Shown here piece after piece: positions 60,645-64,000 of a DNA stretch of 64,000 nt. Position numbers and translations under genes: made by a program. The DNA comes from Azoarcus_F sp048158365 (GTDB taxonomy: Bacteria; Pseudomonadota; Gammaproteobacteria; Burkholderiales; Rhodocyclaceae): assembly GCA_048158365.1 (NCBI GenBank), contig JBLLNL010000004.1. One strand, 5' to 3'. Under the pieces are notes generated by a model. The model was not told the origin of the DNA and did not search any database. It saw only the letters and a list, made by a program, of their open reading frames with translations. Each line of letters starts with the position of its first letter. The stretch's first letter is position 1.

Positions 60645-61923
60645 GGGCACCTCGAATAACCCGAGGTTTTGCATGAATCCCGCCGCGCAATGACGCACGC
60701 AACCGAACTCGGTTCATTTTCTTCAGCGAACCGCCATTTTGTTAGGCGGTGTCGCCCCGTTTTCTCTGCGAATCGCACGGGGAGCCGGCGATTCGGCCCA
60801 TTTCGGGCGTCAGAAGGCCTCGATTCCGGCCTTCTGGAAGTACACCAGCCGCTTCAGGTTGTAGCAGGCGGCCATCATCGTCATCGCAAAGTTCGCTCGC
60901 GCCTGGCCGATCGTGCGGATCAGCTTGCCACCCATCTGATCGATGGCCGCGAACACGTGCTCGACCCGGGCACGCGTCTTGGCGATACGGTGATTACGCC
61001 CTTGCTGGCATTCGGACAGCGGCTTGTTACGAGTGCCTTTGCGCTGGATCTGATTACGGTAACCCTTGTCCTTGAGCCAGTCTTCACGCCCCTTGGACGT
61101 GTAGCCCCGGTCCGTATAGACGTCTCGGCTCGTGTTCAGGGTGTAGAACACGCTCTCGAAGTGCTGGCTGTCGTGGATGCTGGCCGTACCTGTCTCGATC
61201 TTGCGGATGACCTTGTACTTCTTGTCGACGTTGATCGAGAGCTTGTAGCCGAAGTGACTCTTGCCGTGCTTCTTGGTCCAGGTGGCATCGGTGTCTTTCT
61301 GGCGCCGCTTGGCCGGCTTCCAGTCAGCCGGCATCGCGCCATCCTTGACGAGCTTGTTCTCTTCACGGCTGTTGCGTTGCTTCGGCGCGGGCACCAGCGT
61401 CGCATCGACGATCTGACCGCCCCGAGCGATGTAGCCGTGCTTGAGCAGTTGGGTCGTGACTCCGTCGAACAGGACCTTCGCGCCGGCTTCGCCGATGCGG
61501 TTCTCGAATGTCCACACAGTCGTTCGATCCGGGATATTGACCGCGCTAGCCAACCCGCAGAAGCGCTTGTAGCTCATCCGGTCAAGCAACTGGTACTCCA
61601 TCTGTTCGTCCGAAAGGTTGTACAGCCGCTTCAACACCAGAATGCGTACCATCGTCTCCGTGGGATACGGCGGACGACCGCCTTGTGGACTCATCGGACG
61701 CGGCGCCACCCGATCCACTTCCGCCGCCAACCACCCGAAATCGATGTACGACTCGATCTCGGCCAGCGGATCTCCGAGCGTGTCGATCTTCTTGCGGTGA
61801 TGCTCGTCGGCGAACAGGTCGGTTTTGATGGCGGTGCGCTTCTTCATGGCTGGCGGCAGAGCACGAAATCAGGACGAAGCAATTCTACCAATCACAGGGG
61901 TGTCGAGGTTTTTCGAGGTGCCC
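60645..61923 (-). mobile_element. Complete IS5-family insertion sequence
   Basis: The element is 1,279 bases, bounded by inverted repeats GGGCACCTCGAA (left) and TTCGAGGTGCCC (right, with the continuing bases AATAACC versus AAAAACC). It has a 4-base target duplication TTAT on both sides (60,641-60,644 and 61,924-61,927). It contains one intact transposase gene on the minus strand. IS5-family elements generate 4-base duplications, so everything fits a recent intact insertion. Confidence 0.93.
60810..61847 (-). CDS. IS5-family transposase
   Basis: This 345-residue DDE transposase begins MKKRTAIKTDLFADEHHRKK. Acidic catalytic residues are visible in VDATLVPAPKQRN (first Asp), VYTDRGYTSKG (second Asp) and ARVEHVFAAIDQMGG (Glu). 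The IS5 N-terminal domain GGRPPYPTETMVRILVLKRLYNLSDEQMEYQLLDR is present. It is intact with no frameshift, so the element may still move. It occupies most of the IS. Confidence 0.95.
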   Translation of the reverse strand: MKKRTAIKTDLFADEHHRKKIDTLGDPLAEIESYIDFGWLAAEVDRVAPRPMSPQGGRPPYPTETMVRILVLKRLYNLSDEQMEYQLLDRMSYKRFCGLASAVNIPDRTTVWTFENRIGEAGAKVLFDGVTTQLLKHGYIARGGQIVDATLVPAPKQRNSREENKLVKDGAMPADWKPAKRRQKDTDATWTKKHGKSHFGYKLSINVDKKYKVIRKIETGTASIHDSQHFESVFYTLNTSRDVYTDRGYTSKGREDWLKDKGYRNQIQRKGTRNKPLSECQQGRNHRIAKTRARVEHVFAAIDQMGGKLIRTIGQARANFAMTMMAACYNLKRLVYFQKAGIEAF

Positions 61924-61927
61924 TTAT

Positions 61928-62438
61928 GTTTCCTGCCGAGATTGGGGGTGTAGGGCGGCCGGGGCAAAACTCAATAGATCGTGAGTCGCTGGTGTTATCG
62001 AGCTGATTGCATCGACCAAAAAAAACGGCTGCGGTTCATCGACCGAATCGAGCTCGTGCTGCCTTGAGTCGCTCTGATGGTGTTCCGCCACACTGTCGCG
62101 GTGCGCGCAGGACGTGCCACGCTGGGGAGAGGGCGCGCGACTGTCTCACGTTTGCCCATAGTGGCCCGAGGTTCGGCCGTCGGAGGCGGGGGACGGGGGT
62201 GGCCATGGCGCCGGGGGCGGCTGGCAGTGGAGCGCCTACTGACGACCCAAAGCTGAAGTAGCGATCCTCAACCCCTACGTCAGCAAGGCAGCGGTTGGAG
62301 TCATTGGCTGGCATGAACTGACTCGGCTCCGCACGGCGGCCTACTGAGGCATTTCGCCGTGACGCTCCGAACGCCGCCTTCTTCTTCAGGTTTGTCGCGG
62401 CTACAATAAAGCAATCATCACGAAACTCGGATCCAGCC
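61928..62438. other. 511-base region between the IS and the second toxin-antitoxin pair
   Basis: No supported gene. It holds the native upstream sequence of the DUF6435 gene at its left end (GGCAGGAAAC on the minus strand), one copy of the 58-base repeat, and GC-rich sequence. A TACAAT (62,402-62,407) may be a -10 box for the antitoxin gene, without a good -35. Confidence 0.5.
62243..62300 (+). repeat. 58-base dispersed direct repeat, copy B
   Basis: Begins CGACCCAAAGCTGAAG and matches copy A (58,710-58,767) at 50 of 58 positions, same strand. It lies upstream of the addiction-module antitoxin gene. Confidence 0.75.
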
Positions 62439-62672
62439 ATGCGTATGACTGTCGAACAAATCGCCGACGAGGCCCTTGCACTGCCCAGCGAGGCGCGTGC
62501 GCTCTTAGCCGACCGGCTCGTTGAGAGCCTCGATCCGGCCGAAGACGGTTATATTCGCCAACTCTGGTTGCAGGAAGCAAATCGGCGCATAGCTGAAGTG
62601 CGTAGCGGTGCGGTAGAGACGGTTTCCGCCGAGACAGCATTCAAAGAAGTCCGGCAAGCTATCGCCCGATGA
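62439..62672 (+). CDS. Addiction-module antitoxin (PF09720-like)
   Basis: This 77-residue protein starts MRMTVEQIADEALALPSEAR, then LLADRLVESLDPAEDGYIRQLW and a helical tail. It matches the short 'putative addiction module component' family that pairs with RelE/ParE toxins. An in-frame ATG two codons later is possible. The stop overlaps the toxin start (ATGA). Confidence 0.85.
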   Translation: MRMTVEQIADEALALPSEARALLADRLVESLDPAEDGYIRQLWLQEANRRIAEVRSGAVETVSAETAFKEVRQAIAR

Positions 62673-62962
62673 GGGTCGAGTTTCACCCGGAAGCCTTGAT
62701 CGAATTCCGCGCTGCTGCCGAGTATTACGAACAACAGCAGACCGCACTGGGCGAGCGCTTTGTCAACGCTGTCGAAATGGCTATTGCCCATGTCGCTGAC
62801 GCACCCACGTCGTGTCGCGTCATCGAGGGAGACATCCGTCGCTGCCTGACGAGAGTCTTTCCCTACGCCGTGCTCTACTCGATCGAGCTCGACCATATCC
62901 TTGTCGTGGCAGTCATGCACTGCTGCCGCAAACCAGGATACTGGCGCAATCGGAACATCTGA
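62669..62962 (+). CDS. RelE/ParE-family toxin
   Basis: This 97-residue protein starts MRVEFHPEALIEFRAAAEYY, then QQQTALGERFVNAVEMAI and RRCLTRVFPYAVLYSIELDHI and AVMHCCRKPGYWRNR, the ParE/RelE fold with its conserved C-terminal HxxRxPxYW-like end (HCCRKPGYW). It is probably a gyrase inhibitor or mRNA endonuclease; the sequence alone does not decide. It overlaps the antitoxin gene by four bases. Confidence 0.88.
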   Translation: MRVEFHPEALIEFRAAAEYYEQQQTALGERFVNAVEMAIAHVADAPTSCRVIEGDIRRCLTRVFPYAVLYSIELDHILVVAVMHCCRKPGYWRNRNI

Positions 62963-63282
62963 GATACGGCAGTAACCAACTGATCTTTCGACTGCAGTAT
63001 TTTCGCGAAATTGGCAAGGGCCTCACGAGTATCGCATCGGGCAGCTTTCAAAGCGCGGAAATCGTGTCTGACCCCATTTTCGTGACCCCATTTTCGTGCG
63101 AGGGCATCGTGTTCGAGCAGGCGATCGACACCGATCAGTGGCGCGCCAGGCTCGCTCCGTGAGCCACCACGCTCGGCACACTTGCAGCAAACGGATTGGC
63201 CCACCGCACGGGCCAGGGGGATTTGAGTCCAGCTTGCGGCCCCCGCCACATCGGCAACGCCGCTAAAGAGGAGAACAGCATC
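62963..63282. other. 320-base gap with tandem repeat and a widespread GGGGTCAGACACG-type element
   Basis: At 63,069-63,096 TGACCCCATTTTCG occurs twice in tandem. On the minus strand this reads GGGGTCAGACACGATTT, a sequence often seen beside REP-associated (IS200-like) transposases; that comparison is from memory. No transposase is present here. The rest holds no gene I can support. Confidence 0.5.
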
Positions 63283-63672
63283 ATGATTCGCGAAGAATGG
63301 AAGTTCGACTACCGCGCCGATGAACTGGCCGAGGCGGCGCAGCAGAAGTTGCGGTTTCACGACGAGCGGCTCGCCTTCTGGCGCCAGAAGAAACAGGAGA
63401 TCATGAACACGATCCGGGCCGACGGGCTCGAGATCGACGAGAAGATCGCCGCTGGTTTCAGCAACCCCAAATCTCGCGACTGGCACCTCGGCGCACAGGT
63501 GCTGGTCCGCAACGATCTGCAGAAGGGCCTGGAGGAATGCCTCGAGAAGCTCGAGTGGCATACCGCCCGGCGTGACGAGTATGACGGCTGGCACCAGGTG
63601 CGGTGCGCCCAGACCGCCAAGCGACTGGAGCTCGATATCGCCGACTGGCTGTTCTTCTTCGAGCGGGTGTGA
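63283..63672 (+). CDS. Hypothetical protein, charged and helical
   Basis: This 129-residue protein starts MIREEWKFDYRADELAEAAQ after AGAGGAG. It is rich in Glu/Asp/Arg/Lys and mostly helical: QQKLRFHDERLAFWRQKKQE, GLEIDEKIAAGFSNPKSRD, LVRNDLQKGLEECLEKLEWH and a C-terminus LELDIADWLFFFERV. I do not recognise a family. Its position after two toxin-antitoxin or mobile features and before an AT-rich end suggests it is part of an integrated element, but this is inference. Confidence 0.6.
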   Translation: MIREEWKFDYRADELAEAAQQKLRFHDERLAFWRQKKQEIMNTIRADGLEIDEKIAAGFSNPKSRDWHLGAQVLVRNDLQKGLEECLEKLEWHTARRDEYDGWHQVRCAQTAKRLELDIADWLFFFERV

Positions 63673-64000
63673 GCATGGACACCGAACGCGTTTGTATCGG
63701 AGACGACTACAAGAGTAGGTCTCCTAATGTGCGTGCTGGGTGGTAACACACGACATGATCCTGTTTACGTGGGCATGTATCACGCTCGATATGGATTTTT
63801 AATGTTAGCGTTGAGCCTACCCATTTGATTTGCGATTCAAACAGGACCTCATCTGTTTCACCTGAGAGCAGTCTCTGAAGTCCATGCGTACAGGGCCGTG
63901 GATCAAAGTGGCGAGCTAGCCATAGATGGTCATCCTGCTCACGGGCGATCGGCGCTCACAAACAACAAAAACTTAACTGCCTACGATGACAAAATCTTGC
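63673..64000. other. AT-richer sequence at the window end, no gene seen
   Basis: From about 63,760 the composition falls clearly below the GC-rich surroundings (GATTTTTAATGTTAGC, then AACAACAAAAACTTAACTGC near the end). No open frame with supporting features is seen. It may be the edge of a foreign segment. Confidence 0.5.

Noticed and set aside
62036..62440. 134-residue minus-strand frame upstream of the addiction-module genes
   Set aside because: It contains the dispersed repeat and low-complexity Arg/Pro-rich sequence, with no family resemblance or ribosome-binding site.
1..64000. CRISPR arrays, tRNA or rRNA genes, prophage structural genes
   Set aside because: No regularly spaced repeats, tRNA-like cloverleaf ends or phage structural motifs were seen on reading both strands by eye; a covariance-model scan would be decisive.

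Overview
The window reads as one contiguous piece of a GC-rich proteobacterial chromosome, most likely a betaproteobacterium and perhaps Rhodocyclales (Thauera/Azoarcus-like). The basis is the smpB / ratA-rnfH / guaB-guaA neighbourhood, the mltG-tmk-holB-pilZ-tatD run, a phasin, and an acetoacetate / 3-hydroxybutyrate operon. The class is inferred from gene content and order and was not tested by a search. Genes are densely packed on both strands and mostly housekeeping until about 53 kb.

Layout. 0-1.5 kb: end of a molybdenum-cofactor operon (moeA-moaD-moaE); its partner moaA sits alone at 49-50 kb. 1.6-8.3 kb: phasin, the disaggregase clpB behind a near-consensus heat-shock promoter, a decayed EAL gene, the periplasmic chaperone ppiD and fabI. 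8.5-16.7 kb: selO, nnrU-like, smpB, ratA-rnfH, a DUF4124 protein, guaB-guaA and a CopD-like membrane protein. 16.9-24.7 kb: M48 lipoprotein peptidase, a ribosome-associated HPF-like protein, a CBS/DUF294 nucleotidyltransferase-like protein, tadA, an unusual L,D-transpeptidase-GNAT fusion, an MFS transporter, NRDE and DUF4936 proteins. 24.7-30.5 kb: ygfZ divergent from the tightly coupled mltG-tmk-holB-pilZ-tatD-ankyrin run.

30.6-40.2 kb is the most interesting conserved-looking block. Six minus-strand genes are closely spaced: a DUF2126 protein with an N-terminal transglutaminase, a circularly permuted ATP-grasp / alpha-E fusion, a second transglutaminase, a histone-deacetylase-like hydrolase, a NYN-type nuclease and a DUF429 protein. 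The first three form a known but functionally unresolved peptide-ligase/peptidase-type cassette. The last three may be co-transcribed passengers or partners. 40.4-52.9 kb: M20 amidohydrolase, a large FtsX-type permease, the hbdH-adc-patatin operon (ketone body / polyhydroxybutyrate metabolism), rmuC, moaA and a Lon-like protease.

From about 53 kb the chromosome becomes patchy. There are small proteins, a G10 tract next to a start codon, and decayed genes (an intradiol dioxygenase with an internal deletion, an HExxH protein remnant, a DUF2442 tail). There is also a short LOV photoreceptor, a PIN/Phd toxin-antitoxin pair, a complete IS5-family element inserted between the ribosome-binding site and start codon of a 57-residue gene, a second toxin-antitoxin pair, dispersed repeats and an AT-richer end. 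This looks like an accessory, rearrangement-prone zone. I saw no tRNA, rRNA, CRISPR array or convincing riboswitch anywhere in the window.
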